Shown in pieces: positions 22,626 through 30,709 of a stretch of 64,000 nucleotides of DNA; within the stretch, counting starts at the first letter, position 1, and each line of letters opens with the position of its first letter. The stretch spans positions 1 through 64,000 of the forward strand of contig JAKOVF010000146.1 of NCBI GenBank assembly GCA_029782225.1, in the 5' to 3' direction. Source of the DNA: Chloroflexota bacterium (GTDB taxonomy: Bacteria > Chloroflexota > Anaerolineae > Anaerolineales > Villigracilaceae). The position numbers were made by a program, and so were the translations under genes. The notes below the pieces were generated by a model that worked only from the letters and a program-made list of their open reading frames with translations, made no database searches and had not been told where the DNA came from.

Positions 22626-23569
22626 GATTGCCACGGCAATTTTGCCAGATCCACGTTTCCCCCGCTCAGAATAATTCCCACCTTCAGGTTGCTCAAATCA
22701 ATCCTGCGTTCCCAGAGAACTGCCACCGCCACGGCTGACGATGGTTCGATCACAATTTTTACGCGTTCCCAGATGAACTTCATTGATTCAATGATTCCTT
22801 TTTCGCTCACGGTAACAATTTGTTCCACACGTTCCCGCAGGATCGGAAAGGTCAATGTACCGAGCGATGTGAGCAGACCATCTGCAATCGTCCTGGGGTT
22901 TACGGAAGGGACGATTTCTCCGGTATTTAGCGAACGAAAGGCATCATCGGCCATCTCGGGCTCTGCGCCGATGATGCGCATGCCCTTTTTCGTCTCTGCC
23001 GCCGCGATCGCTGTCCCGCTCAAAAGCCCACCGCCGCCCACCGGTGCAATGACCACATCCAGCTCCGGGACATCCTCCAGCAGTTCGAGCGCGGCCGTTC
23101 CCTGTCCCGCGATGACGCGTTCGTTGTTGTACGGATGGATGACTGTCGCTCCAGTCCGCTCGACAACCTTCGCAAGCGTTGACTCGCGCGCTTCGAGCGT
23201 CGGCTCACAAAATGTGATCTGTCCGCCGTAACCGGCCACTGCCTCTTTCTTGACCTTGGGCGCGTTGTCCGGCATGACAATATATGCCGGCACCCCGCGC
23301 AGCCTCGCTGCCAGTGCCAGTGCCTGAGCATGGTTGCCCGACGAATGGGTCGCCACGCCTCGATCCGCTTCCCTGGCCGTGAGTGCAAACACGGCGTTCG
23401 ATGCACCTCGGAACTTGAAGGCGCCCACCTTCTGGAAGTTCTCACATTTGAGAAAAACCCGCGTACCAACCTGCCTGTTGAGGCTCTCGCTGGTCAGCAC
23501 GGGCGTGCGATGGGCGTGCGATTTGATCCGCATGGCGGCTTCTCGGATATCATCCAGTGTGGGGGGCAT
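22622..23569 (-). CDS. Threonine/serine dehydratase (PLP fold type II)
   Basis: A 315-residue PLP enzyme of the threonine dehydratase/serine racemase group. The PLP lysine lies in KVGAFKFRGA near 48-57, SSGNHAQALA near 77-86 is the phosphate-facing Asn loop, PVGGGGLLSG near 172 the Gly-rich phosphate loop, and GIILSGGNVD near 300 closes the active site. It lacks the regulatory ACT domain of IlvA, so it is a catabolic type or a racemase. ATG 23569 is preferred because TATAAT ends six bases before it; an ATG at 23587 would add six residues. The gene ends in the 22565-22625 repeat. Confidence 0.9.
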   Translation of the reverse strand: MPPTLDDIREAAMRIKSHAHRTPVLTSESLNRQVGTRVFLKCENFQKVGAFKFRGASNAVFALTAREADRGVATHSSGNHAQALALAARLRGVPAYIVMPDNAPKVKKEAVAGYGGQITFCEPTLEARESTLAKVVERTGATVIHPYNNERVIAGQGTAALELLEDVPELDVVIAPVGGGGLLSGTAIAAAETKKGMRIIGAEPEMADDAFRSLNTGEIVPSVNPRTIADGLLTSLGTLTFPILRERVEQIVTVSEKGIIESMKFIWERVKIVIEPSSAVAVAVLWERRIDLSNLKVGIILSGGNVDLAKLPWQS

Positions 23570-23575
23570 GTCTGG

Positions 23576-23581
23576 ATTATA
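23576..23581 (-). promoter_or_regulatory. -10 hexamer placed for a leaderless mRNA (threonine dehydratase)
   Basis: Minus-strand TATAAT, then CCAGAC, then ATG 23569. Six-base spacing, with no ribosome-binding site. Confidence 0.6.
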
Positions 23582-23657
23582 AAACATCTGTTATATTAAG
23601 CGCGGATTGGATGGTCGAGCCCGACCTCACCGGATGATTTATTTATTCAAGGAGATA

Positions 23658-24224
23658 ATGGAGCAGGAGATGATCACGAATATAAAAAGGCTGGTACTGG
23701 TTTCTATGATTTTCCTGCTCTTTGGCTGTTCTAACCTTGCACCGGGCACAACGGGCGGCATCCCCACGGAAGATCCTTTGCAGATCATGCAGCGAACGGC
23801 TGCAGAGACGTCTATTGCACAAACAGCCGTTGCTCCGCCTGCCGTGAGCACAGCCGCTGTGGCTCCTACCGAAGTGCTGCCAGTTTCTGTCCCTCTGGAA
23901 TTGCTTACTGTTATTTTTCCGGATGGATCGCAGGTAGGATTTACAGCGGACGATCTACGGGCGTTGCCGGAGAGCACGGTCTCGCTGAAAAACAAGGAGC
24001 CAGTGACAGGAATCCCGGTCCTGAGCATCCTGGATCAGGCCGGCTGGAGTCGCTATACTGTCAATACCATCTCCATTCAAGGAGTTGGATTGATTAAACT
24101 TTCGAAGGCACAGCTTGATGGCAACTTCCTTCTGATCGTCGGGGACAGGAATATTCAGTTTGCTTCCCCCCTGGTCCCCAAAAGAGATTGGCTTTCAGGG
24201 GTGACAACCATTGCCCTGTACTAG
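23658..24224 (+). CDS. Lipoprotein with a molybdopterin-oxidoreductase-like (pterin-binding fold) domain
   Basis: A 188-residue lipoprotein. The signal peptide ends LVSMIFLLFGC, giving an acylated Cys at about residue 25, followed by a Thr/Ala/Pro-rich linker. The C-terminal 110 residues (FPDGSQVGFTADDLRALPES, GIPVLSILDQAGW, ISIQGVGLIKLSKAQLDG) resemble the sulfite-oxidase/YedY molybdopterin-binding fold in a short form that lacks the catalytic Cys. It may be a structural relic or bind another ligand. Two MoeA genes flank it at a distance. The start is set by AGGAG seven bases before ATG 23658. Confidence 0.65.
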   Translation: MEQEMITNIKRLVLVSMIFLLFGCSNLAPGTTGGIPTEDPLQIMQRTAAETSIAQTAVAPPAVSTAAVAPTEVLPVSVPLELLTVIFPDGSQVGFTADDLRALPESTVSLKNKEPVTGIPVLSILDQAGWSRYTVNTISIQGVGLIKLSKAQLDGNFLLIVGDRNIQFASPLVPKRDWLSGVTTIALY

Positions 24225-24262
24225 TGCCGTTTCACTGATCTCTTCAACCAAACGGAGATAAT

Positions 24263-25600
24263 ATGAGCAATCAGAATGATGTCAACTGGGTCGAAAAGGA
24301 TCGCAGGCAGCTGCATCCCGTCTATCATCCAAAGTCACATATGGACCCTCTCGTTATAGAACGCGGGGAGGGCGTCTGGTTATATACGACGGACGGCCAA
24401 AAAATCCTGGATGGGATGGCGGGCCTCTGGAACGTCAACGCGGGATATGGAAATGAGGAACTCGCCAGAGCCGCCTATGACCAGATGAAAGTGTTGGCCT
24501 TCACCTCCAACTTCGCGGGCATGACGAATCTTCCCTCGATCAAGCTCGCTGACAAGCTGGCAGGATTTGCCTACGAGGGACTGAATACCACTTTTTTCGC
24601 CTCCGGCGGATCTGAAGCCAATGACTCGGCCTTCAAGACCGCCCGTTACTACTGGAAGCGAAAAGGGAAGCCCGGGAAATACAAAGTCATCGCTCGTAAA
24701 GGTGCTTATCACGGTGTCACGCTGTCAACCACCTTTGCCACCGGTCTCGAAAAATATCACACCATGTTTGGACCCGCGCCGGATGGGTTTGTTCACATCC
24801 CGGCGCCGAATCCGTATCGTTTTGACGGTGGCATGAAAGAGGGAGAGACGATCGGCCAGGCTGCGGCGCGCGCACTCGAAGAGGCGATCCTCCACGAAGG
24901 TGCGGACACAGTTGCCGCGTTCATCGCGGAACCGGTGATGGGAGTCGGCGGCGTGATCGTCCCGCCGGCTGATTATTTCCCCCTCGTGCGCGCTATTTGC
25001 GATAAGCATGAAATCTTGTTCATTGCGGACGAGGTGATCACAGGCTTTGGCCGTACGGGAGAGTGGTTTGCGCTCAAGCACTGGGGCGTCAAGCCGGATA
25101 TCCTTTCCTTTGCCAAGGCCATTACCAGCGGATATGCCCAACTTGGCGGAATCCAGATCACGGATGAGATCCGCGAGACGATGGAAACTGCGGCGGACAG
25201 CGAAGCCTGGATGCACGGTTACACCTACTCGGGTCACGCCATGGCCTGTGCGGTAGGTCTCAAGAACCTGGAAATCATGGAAAAGGAAAATTACCCGGCT
25301 CGCGCAAAGGAACTTGGCCAGCGCCTGCTTGACGGTTTAACCACGCTGATGGAATTCCCCTTTGTCGGTGATGTGCGCGGACTGGGTCTGGTGTGTGGAG
25401 TGGAGATCGTCTCGAACAAGGATTCCAAACTTGCTGATCCCATGCTGGCGGCGAGGATCTTCAAAGCCGCTCAATCGCGCGGCTTGCGGACTCGTCCGCT
25501 GGGGAACGTGCTTGCCTTTGCGCCGCCGATCGCGATCAATGAAGAGGAAGTGGATGAGATCGTGAAGCGCCTCGGCGCCGCGATGGATAGTGTCGCATAG
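24263..25600 (+). CDS. Class III omega-aminotransferase
   Basis: A 445-residue fold-type I class III transaminase. MAGLWNVNAGYG near 52-63 shapes the substrate pocket, ASGGSEANDSAFKTAR near 113-128 binds PLP phosphate, YHGVTLST stacks on PLP, FIADEVITGFGRTGEWF near 253-269 holds the PLP Asp, and LSFAKAITSGYAQLGG carries the PLP Lys near 286. Typical substrates are beta-alanine, taurine, putrescine or GABA with pyruvate or oxoglutarate; the choice cannot be read. ATG 24263 has CGGAG seven bases before it. Confidence 0.9.
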   Translation: MSNQNDVNWVEKDRRQLHPVYHPKSHMDPLVIERGEGVWLYTTDGQKILDGMAGLWNVNAGYGNEELARAAYDQMKVLAFTSNFAGMTNLPSIKLADKLAGFAYEGLNTTFFASGGSEANDSAFKTARYYWKRKGKPGKYKVIARKGAYHGVTLSTTFATGLEKYHTMFGPAPDGFVHIPAPNPYRFDGGMKEGETIGQAAARALEEAILHEGADTVAAFIAEPVMGVGGVIVPPADYFPLVRAICDKHEILFIADEVITGFGRTGEWFALKHWGVKPDILSFAKAITSGYAQLGGIQITDEIRETMETAADSEAWMHGYTYSGHAMACAVGLKNLEIMEKENYPARAKELGQRLLDGLTTLMEFPFVGDVRGLGLVCGVEIVSNKDSKLADPMLAARIFKAAQSRGLRTRPLGNVLAFAPPIAINEEEVDEIVKRLGAAMDSVA

Positions 25601-25651
25601 ATTTGGGTTTGTGGTATTCATGAGGCGAGGAACGAAAAACATAAGGGAAAA

Positions 25652-25702
25652 CCGCTGAGACACAGCGTTGTATTTTCTCCGTGACGCGGTGTCTCCATGG
25701 CG
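25652..25702. repeat. Inverted intergenic repeat (GCTGAGACAC type)
   Basis: CCGCTGAGACACAGCG at 25652-25667 and GTGACGCGGTGTCTCCATGG from 25681 are related inverted arms (GAGACAC/GTGTCTC). It fills most of the 113-base gap before the MoeA-fusion gene. Confidence 0.5.
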
Positions 25703-25713
25703 AATAGACTATC

Positions 25714-27717
25714 ATGTCTGTATATTTGCACGATATTCCACTGCCCGAAGCTCAGGCGCGACTCCGACAAGCCCTCGAAGAGTCAAATCTCTGGCGCGTG
25801 CTGGGAACGGAAATCATCCCACTTGATGAAAACGCGCTCGGTCGCGTGATCTCTGAACCGGTCTGGGCCAAGGTTTCATCACCGCATTATCATGCTTCTG
25901 CGATGGATGGCTTTGCCATCAGGGCGGAGGAGACGATTGGTGCACAACCTACGTCACCCGTCACTCTGTCACTTGTCACTGAGGTAGTTCAAGCCCAATA
26001 TGTAGATACTGGGGATCCGCTGCCTGAATGGGCGAACGCGGTCATCCCGATCGAGAACGTTGAATCGCTGGATGAGAACAACCAGATCACGCAGGATATT
26101 CGCGCCCCTAAGTCAATTCGGATCCGCGCTGCTGTAGCGCCGTGGAGTTATGTGCGGCCGTTGGGAGAGGATATTGTTGCCACGCAGCTTGTCTTGCCTG
26201 CGGGTCACATTCTTCGCCCGGTGGATTTGGGCGCGATCGCCGCAGCGGGGCATCAGGAAATCAAAGTTGCCCGCAAGCCAAAAGTGGCCATTCTTCCCAC
26301 AGGGACTGAGTTGGTCCCAATTGGGTCGAAGCTCAAAGCCGGTGACATCCTCGAATACAACTCCCTGGTCCTTGCGGCACAGGTCAAAGCGATGGGCGGC
26401 GAGCCGACGCGTTACCCGATCACCAAAGATGACTTTGACTTGATCTGTCAGCGTGTGCAGGAGGCCGCACAGGAGCATGACCTGGTCCTGCTGAACGCGG
26501 GTTCATCTGCTGGCGCGGAAGACTTCTCGGCAAAAGTTGTAGAAAAACTTGGGACGCTGCTGGTCCACGGTGTGGCTGTGCGACCGGGACATCCCGTTAT
26601 TTTGGGTGTCATTGCAAGGAGCGAAGCGACGAAGCAATCTCCTCGGATGAGCGTAATCCCCATTATTGGCGTCCCGGGCTATCCAGTTTCTGCGGCCTTA
26701 ACGATGGAGATTTTCGTCGAACCTCTCCTCGCACAATGGCAGGGGCGCAGATCGAATGAACTTCCTATCAAAACAGCAACCCTCACACGCAAGATCGTTT
26801 CGCCTCCCGGCGATGATGATTACGTCAGAATCGTTGCGGGGAAGGTAGGGGAGAAGCTCCTTGCAGCGCCGCTATCGCGCGGGGCAGGTGTCATCACCTC
26901 CCTTGTCCAGGCTGACGGACTTGCCGTCATTCCTCGCGGCACACAGGGCCTCGAAGCAGGCGAGCAGGTCAAAGTTCATCTGTATCGAAGCCAAGCCGAA
27001 TTGGAGCGGACGATCTTTTGCATCGGCTCCCATGACCTCACGCTCGATCTGCTTGCACAATTCCTGGCGCAAAAGGACCGAAGGCTGGTCTCGGCCAATG
27101 TCGGCTCCCAGGGCGGACTGATCGCGTTGCGTCGCGGTGAAGCTCATTTGGCAGGGTCACATCTGCTCGATACTCAAACCGGCGAATACAACATTTCCTA
27201 CATCCGCCAATATATGCCGAATATCCCGGTGAAAGTCGTCGCGCTGGTGGGACGGGATCAGGGCCTGATGGTGAAGAAGGGAAACCCAAAGGGTGTGAAA
27301 AGCCTGGAAGACCTCAGCCGCGCTGAGCGAAGTCGAAGCGTCCAATTTGTGAACCGACAGCGCGGGGCCGGCACGCGCGTCCTGCTCGATTATCACCTCG
27401 GCTTAATGGGGATAGTCCCCGACGCGATTGTCGGCTATACTCAGGAAGAATATACTCATCTTGGTGTTGCCGCGGCAGTCGCCTCAGGACGCGCGGATTG
27501 TGGACTGGGGATAGCTGCCGCTGCACAAGCCCTCGATCTGGATTTCATCCCGCTCTTTCAGGAACGCTACGACCTGGTCATCCCGAAGGAACACGCGCAG
27601 AGCGACCTGCTCTCGCCTCTTTTTGGAATATTGGCCGGGCGCGAATTCCGAGCGGAAGTATCAAAGCTGACAGGCTACCACGTGTCCGTCATGGGCACTG
27701 TAATTTTGGAGGATTGA
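25714..27717 (+). CDS. MoeA fused to a LysR/PBP-type substrate-binding domain, with repeat-derived inserts
   Basis: A 667-residue two-domain protein. Residues 1-420 form a MoeA domain (HASAMDGFAI, YVDTGDPLP, ILPTGTELV, LNAGSSAGAED, GVPGYPVSAALTME). Residues about 430-667 form a periplasmic-binding-like domain (HDLTLDLLAQFL, AHLAGSHLLD, FVNRQRGAGTRVLLDYHL, AAVASGRADCGLGIAAAA), the known fusion thought to sense molybdate or cofactor intermediates. Residues 300-312 (ARSEATKQSP and flanks) and 535-540 are encoded by dispersed repeats and have no family counterpart. ATG 25714 has no strong ribosome-binding site. The next gene follows at once. Confidence 0.88.
   Translation: MSVYLHDIPLPEAQARLRQALEESNLWRVLGTEIIPLDENALGRVISEPVWAKVSSPHYHASAMDGFAIRAEETIGAQPTSPVTLSLVTEVVQAQYVDTGDPLPEWANAVIPIENVESLDENNQITQDIRAPKSIRIRAAVAPWSYVRPLGEDIVATQLVLPAGHILRPVDLGAIAAAGHQEIKVARKPKVAILPTGTELVPIGSKLKAGDILEYNSLVLAAQVKAMGGEPTRYPITKDDFDLICQRVQEAAQEHDLVLLNAGSSAGAEDFSAKVVEKLGTLLVHGVAVRPGHPVILGVIARSEATKQSPRMSVIPIIGVPGYPVSAALTMEIFVEPLLAQWQGRRSNELPIKTATLTRKIVSPPGDDDYVRIVAGKVGEKLLAAPLSRGAGVITSLVQADGLAVIPRGTQGLEAGEQVKVHLYRSQAELERTIFCIGSHDLTLDLLAQFLAQKDRRLVSANVGSQGGLIALRRGEAHLAGSHLLDTQTGEYNISYIRQYMPNIPVKVVALVGRDQGLMVKKGNPKGVKSLEDLSRAERSRSVQFVNRQRGAGTRVLLDYHLGLMGIVPDAIVGYTQEEYTHLGVAAAVASGRADCGLGIAAAAQALDLDFIPLFQERYDLVIPKEHAQSDLLSPLFGILAGREFRAEVSKLTGYHVSVMGTVILED
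25952..25980 (+). repeat. GTCAC tandem repeat inside the MoeA-fusion gene
   Basis: Four GTCAC units occur in 29 bases (CGTCACCCGTCACTCTGTCA then CTTGTCACT), coding TSPVTLSLVT. The units resemble TTACT/GTCAC-type intergenic stretches elsewhere in the window. Whether this is an insertion or native sequence is unclear. Confidence 0.4.
26609..26642 (+). repeat. Dispersed repeat of the ARSEATKQS type inside the MoeA-fusion gene
   Basis: TCATTGCAAGGAGCGAAGCG continues to GACGAAGCAATCTCC. The same element family is seen in full, non-coding form at 32569-32704. Here it is read in frame as IARSEATKQSP between ILGV and PIIGVPGYPVS of MoeA. Confidence 0.75.
27321..27340 (+). repeat. Short repeat CGCTGAGCGAAGTCGAAGCG inside the MoeA-fusion gene
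   Basis: The 20-base CTGAGCGAAGTCGAAG element lies in frame in the binding domain (AERSRS), just before FVNRQRGAGTR. Its complement CTTCGACAGGCTCAG-like form occurs in the intergenic repeat at 567-700. Confidence 0.6.
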
Positions 27718-28086
27718 ATGCCGGAAGGTCTAATCATCGACGACAACCGTTCCACGGCCGATGCATTGAAGCAAATGTTGGATGTTCTGGATGTCCCCGC
27801 TCGCGTGGCGTATGGCTCCAGTCCGGCGATGGCTGTGCTTGGAAGCAGTGTGCCGCGTTTCGTTTGCCTGGATATTAACATGCCCGGGGTGGACGGGACG
27901 GAGATTCTGGCCTATCTGCGCCGTGAGCCTCGCTTACTGAGGGTGCCGGTCATCATCATCACATCCGATGACCAGCCCGAGACGCGGCAGCGCGTCATGC
28001 GCGGCGGGGCGCAGGCGCTCTTGATCAAGCCAGCCACGATTGACGGTCTGGAAGCTGCGCTGAGAAAAGCAGGCGTATTGCGATAG
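27718..28086 (+). CDS. Single-domain response regulator
   Basis: A 122-residue receiver domain with nothing attached. The acidic pair is D8/D9, the phospho-accepting Asp52 is in VCLDINMPG, the switch Thr/Ser is in IITSDD near 81-85, and Lys104 is in LIKPA. It starts directly after the stop of the MoeA-fusion gene with GGAGG overlapping that gene's end, so both are co-translated. It probably relays phosphate or acts by protein contact; no histidine kinase is adjacent. The association with MoeA-PBP hints at sensing of molybdenum status, which is speculative. Confidence 0.9.
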   Translation: MPEGLIIDDNRSTADALKQMLDVLDVPARVAYGSSPAMAVLGSSVPRFVCLDINMPGVDGTEILAYLRREPRLLRVPVIIITSDDQPETRQRVMRGGAQALLIKPATIDGLEAALRKAGVLR

Positions 28087-28101
28087 GTATTTTTCAAACA
28101 T

Positions 28102-28152
28102 AAGGGACACAAAGTCCACGAAGGCTCTCCCTGTGTGCTCTTTGTGTCCTTT
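28102..28152. repeat. Inverted repeat AAGGGACACAAAG...CTTTGTGTCCTT
   Basis: The two arms at 28102-28114 and 28140-28151 are inverted copies. The element lies between the convergent response regulator and deacetylase genes and may act as a terminator in both directions. Confidence 0.55.
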
Positions 28153-28191
28153 GCGTTTAATTCTCTGACGAACAAACGCTTTGATACGAAC

Positions 28192-29232
28192 TTATTTGAA
28201 TGTCTCCAAAAAACTGACTGCATTCGCTCCCAAATCATCGTTGGCATAGCCACCCTCCATGATGACGGCGGTTGGCAGATTCAGCGCCGCGATCCGGTGC
28301 CCAATTTCACTGTATGCTTCGTGAGTTAGCCTGAACTTCCCGAGCGGGTCGCGCTCGAAGGTGTCCATTCCCAACGGAACGACCAGGTATTTAGGCGCAA
28401 AATCACGGATGAGTTGCAAAGCTTCGTCCAATGCTGAAAGATAGCGCTGACTGTCGGTTCCCATTGGCAGAGGAAAGTTTTGGTGAAAGCCAAGTCCCGC
28501 GCCTGCGCCGGTCTCGTCCGCGTAGCCAATGAAGTGGGGATACTCAAAGTCCGGGTCGCCATGAAGGGAGATGGTCAACACATCCGCGCGTTCGTAGAAA
28601 ATATCCTGCGTTCCGTTGCCGCAGTGATAGTCAATATCGAGCACAGCCACTTTTCCTTTTTGCAAGAGCCAATTCGCGGCGACCGCGGAATTGTTGATGA
28701 AACAATATCCCGCGGCGTAGTCCTTGCCCGCATGATGCCCCGGCGGACGACACAGCCCGAATGCAGTCGATTCGTTTTCTTCGGAGATGGCTCGCGCGGC
28801 GCTCAAGGCACAATTCGCAGATGCGAGTGCGGCCTGATACGTCCCTGCTACAAGGCAGGCGGATAAGTCCATCATGTAGTAACCAGCCCTGCCAAGAATG
28901 TTGCCTGGTACGCGCGGCTTCCTCCTCAGGGCAAAGGTCGCGGGGAGCAGGACATGAGTCTCAGGCGAGGCACGTACCTCTTCGGACGAGGCCAGCCAAT
29001 CGGTCCACGCCGAAGCGAGGAAAGCCAGATAATCTTCATCGTGCACCGCGCGGATCGGGTCGAGTCCAAAATCATCCGGCTCGGTCAGTTCAGCCCAGTC
29101 TGTTCTTTGGAGCGCGGCCAGGATTCTATCCATGCGGTCTACGTTCTCAAGGTAGGGCGTACGCTGTCCGCCGTCAAACACTTCAAACGGAGGCTGATGT
29201 GCGCGGTGTGCTTCGGAGTAAAATATTTTCAT
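28192..29232 (-). CDS. Histone-deacetylase-family amidohydrolase (acetylpolyamine amidohydrolase-like)
   Basis: A 346-residue zinc hydrolase of the arginase/deacetylase fold. The catalytic pair His166-His167 is in CRPPGHHAG, the DxDxHxGNG motif at 199-207 provides zinc ligands Asp201 and His203, and GMDTFERDP near 288 gives the third Asp. YCFINNSAVAA at 177-187 is typical. The bacterial subgroup that starts YSEAHRAHQPPFEVFDG resembles acetylpolyamine amidohydrolases; acetoin-utilisation deacetylase is the other option. No ribosome-binding site precedes ATG 29232; a TAAAAT ends nine bases upstream. Confidence 0.9.
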   Translation of the reverse strand: MKIFYSEAHRAHQPPFEVFDGGQRTPYLENVDRMDRILAALQRTDWAELTEPDDFGLDPIRAVHDEDYLAFLASAWTDWLASSEEVRASPETHVLLPATFALRRKPRVPGNILGRAGYYMMDLSACLVAGTYQAALASANCALSAARAISEENESTAFGLCRPPGHHAGKDYAAGYCFINNSAVAANWLLQKGKVAVLDIDYHCGNGTQDIFYERADVLTISLHGDPDFEYPHFIGYADETGAGAGLGFHQNFPLPMGTDSQRYLSALDEALQLIRDFAPKYLVVPLGMDTFERDPLGKFRLTHEAYSEIGHRIAALNLPTAVIMEGGYANDDLGANAVSFLETFK

Positions 29233-29276
29233 GGTGAGACAATTTTACCCGTCAGCGTCGTGGTGATGGAGGAAAC

Positions 29277-29837
29277 ATGGAAGTGTTCAAAGCGATCCAT
29301 TCTCGACATTCAATTGGAAAAGTGAAGCCTGATCCGGTACCGCGTGAGTTGATCGAAAGGTTGTTGGACGCGGGCAATCAGGCGCCCAATCACTACAAAG
29401 TCAGACCGTGGCGCTTTTTCGTGTTAACCGGCGACGCGCGCCAGCGACTTGGGGAGGTGATGGCCGATTCTTTTGCCGAGCGTAATCCTGGTCTGCCGCC
29501 CGAGGCATTGAACAAGCCCCGCGAAACTCTCCTGCGCGCTCCGGTTGTAATCGTTGTAGGTGTGGATAAGCCCACGGAAAGCAAAGTGCTTGAACCGGAG
29601 AATCTATCTGCAGCCTCGGCCGCAATAGAGAACATCCTCCTGGCCGCGCACGCGCTAGGCCTCGGGGCCAAGTGGCGGACCGGCGAATGGGCGCGCGATG
29701 CAAAGGTCAAGCAGTTCTTTGGCCTTGCAGAAGATCAGCACATTGCGGGCTTCGTATATGTCGGCTATCCAGATGTGGACACCCCGGCACCGGAACGCCC
29801 ATCCTTTGAAGATCGAACGGTGTGGATCGATCGGTAA
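29277..29837 (+). CDS. Nitroreductase-family protein
   Basis: A 186-residue FMN-dependent nitroreductase-like protein. FKAIHSRHSIGKVKPDPVPRE at the start provides the RHSI phosphate-binding motif, AGNQAPNHYKVRPWRFFVL near 31-49 the FMN loop, and GLGAKWRTGEW near 130 the C-terminal FMN contact. It is related to the YdjA type of single-domain nitroreductases. TGGAGG lies close before ATG 29277. The substrate is unknown; it is distinct in sequence from the F420-locus member at 2823-3431. Confidence 0.87.
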   Translation: MEVFKAIHSRHSIGKVKPDPVPRELIERLLDAGNQAPNHYKVRPWRFFVLTGDARQRLGEVMADSFAERNPGLPPEALNKPRETLLRAPVVIVVGVDKPTESKVLEPENLSAASAAIENILLAAHALGLGAKWRTGEWARDAKVKQFFGLAEDQHIAGFVYVGYPDVDTPAPERPSFEDRTVWIDR

Positions 29838-29895
29838 ATTTGACGTGCACCTTCTTTTCACGTATAAATAATTCATCAACCCTTTTGAGGCAGAA

Positions 29896-30081
29896 ATGCT
29901 CGCTTTGAATTTGTTGTCAGAAGCTGCGGCGGAAGGACCGGATACATCACTCTCGTGGATTCTTCTCATTGGCCTGGGTATTTTCGCTCTGATAATTCTG
30001 ATCGGGTGGGTTACCAGCTCGATGAAGCAGAATCAGCCGGTGGTCCGCGGTGAAGCGCAAAAACCCCAGGCGAAGAAGTAG
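29896..30081 (+). CDS. Small single-pass membrane protein
   Basis: A 61-residue product with one clear membrane helix (WILLIGLGIFALIILIGWV, about residues 20-38), an acidic/neutral N-terminus and a basic, polar C-terminus (KPQAKK). GAGG precedes ATG 29896, TATAAA occurs at about 29860, and a strong terminator follows at 30102-30132, which together support a real gene. No family is recognised. Confidence 0.65.
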   Translation: MLALNLLSEAAAEGPDTSLSWILLIGLGIFALIILIGWVTSSMKQNQPVVRGEAQKPQAKK

Positions 30082-30101
30082 CGCAAGATCGAAGGAATAG
30101 A

Positions 30102-30132
30102 AAACGACCACCGTTTCCAGTGGTCGTTTTTT
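30102..30132. terminator. Strong bidirectional intrinsic terminator
   Basis: AACGACCAC pairs exactly with GTGGTCGTT around CGTTTCCA, then TTTT on the plus strand and TTTTC on the minus strand. It serves the small membrane gene and the convergent gene ending at 30145. Confidence 0.9.
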
Positions 30133-30144
30133 GATCGTGAGTTG

Positions 30145-30654
30145 TTAGAGCACGAAGTAGCGCGCGATAGCCATGAATGTGACAGCAATGATCAACGCCA
30201 CAGCCGCGATCGTGGAATAGGTGGCCTGCTGTTTACGCAGGGTCTGCATCTGCGCCATTTGCTCAGGCGTGGGCGGACCCTGGAATTGCGCACCAAGTTT
30301 TGCCATATTCGTCGTGACGCGGCCGATCATAACGCCAAACACGAAACCGACTATGGCTGAGATCGCTCCAATCGTAAAACCAAGGCCCGCGCCGGAATGC
30401 AGCCAGGGTGAAGTAAAGCCAGCCGAGTCATGCCAGTACAAAAGAGCCCCGGCCGTAACCGTCAGGCCGGCCGCGATGGACATGCGGTTGCTGAACTTCA
30501 GGTTGTTCATCAGGTGACCGACGAACTTTTGCCCGGCTTCTGCCGTCGCACCAATGGTTGGACCAATAAAGAAGGTCATCATCAGTGTGCCGCCGACCCA
30601 GAAGACACCTCCAACAATGTGAACGATTCGTAACAGCCAGATCCAATAAGTCAT
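30145..30654 (-). CDS. Four-helix membrane protein (CopD/DUF2269-like)
   Basis: A 169-residue protein with four membrane helices: about 5-25, 55-75, 85-112 and 143-165. WIWLLRIVHIVGGVFWVGG with His in helix 1 and a His-containing second segment (LLYWHDSAG) resemble the CopD/DUF2269 group of small haem- or copper-linked membrane proteins, a tentative match. ATG 30654 is preceded by AAGGAG. The gene is divergent from the zinc dehydrogenase at 30710. Confidence 0.62.
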   Translation of the reverse strand: MTYWIWLLRIVHIVGGVFWVGGTLMMTFFIGPTIGATAEAGQKFVGHLMNNLKFSNRMSIAAGLTVTAGALLYWHDSAGFTSPWLHSGAGLGFTIGAISAIVGFVFGVMIGRVTTNMAKLGAQFQGPPTPEQMAQMQTLRKQQATYSTIAAVALIIAVTFMAIARYFVL

Positions 30655-30709
30655 TCGTTTCTCCTTTGGTAAAATATTTCATCTCTTAAACACAAGTGGA
30701 GTATAGCCG

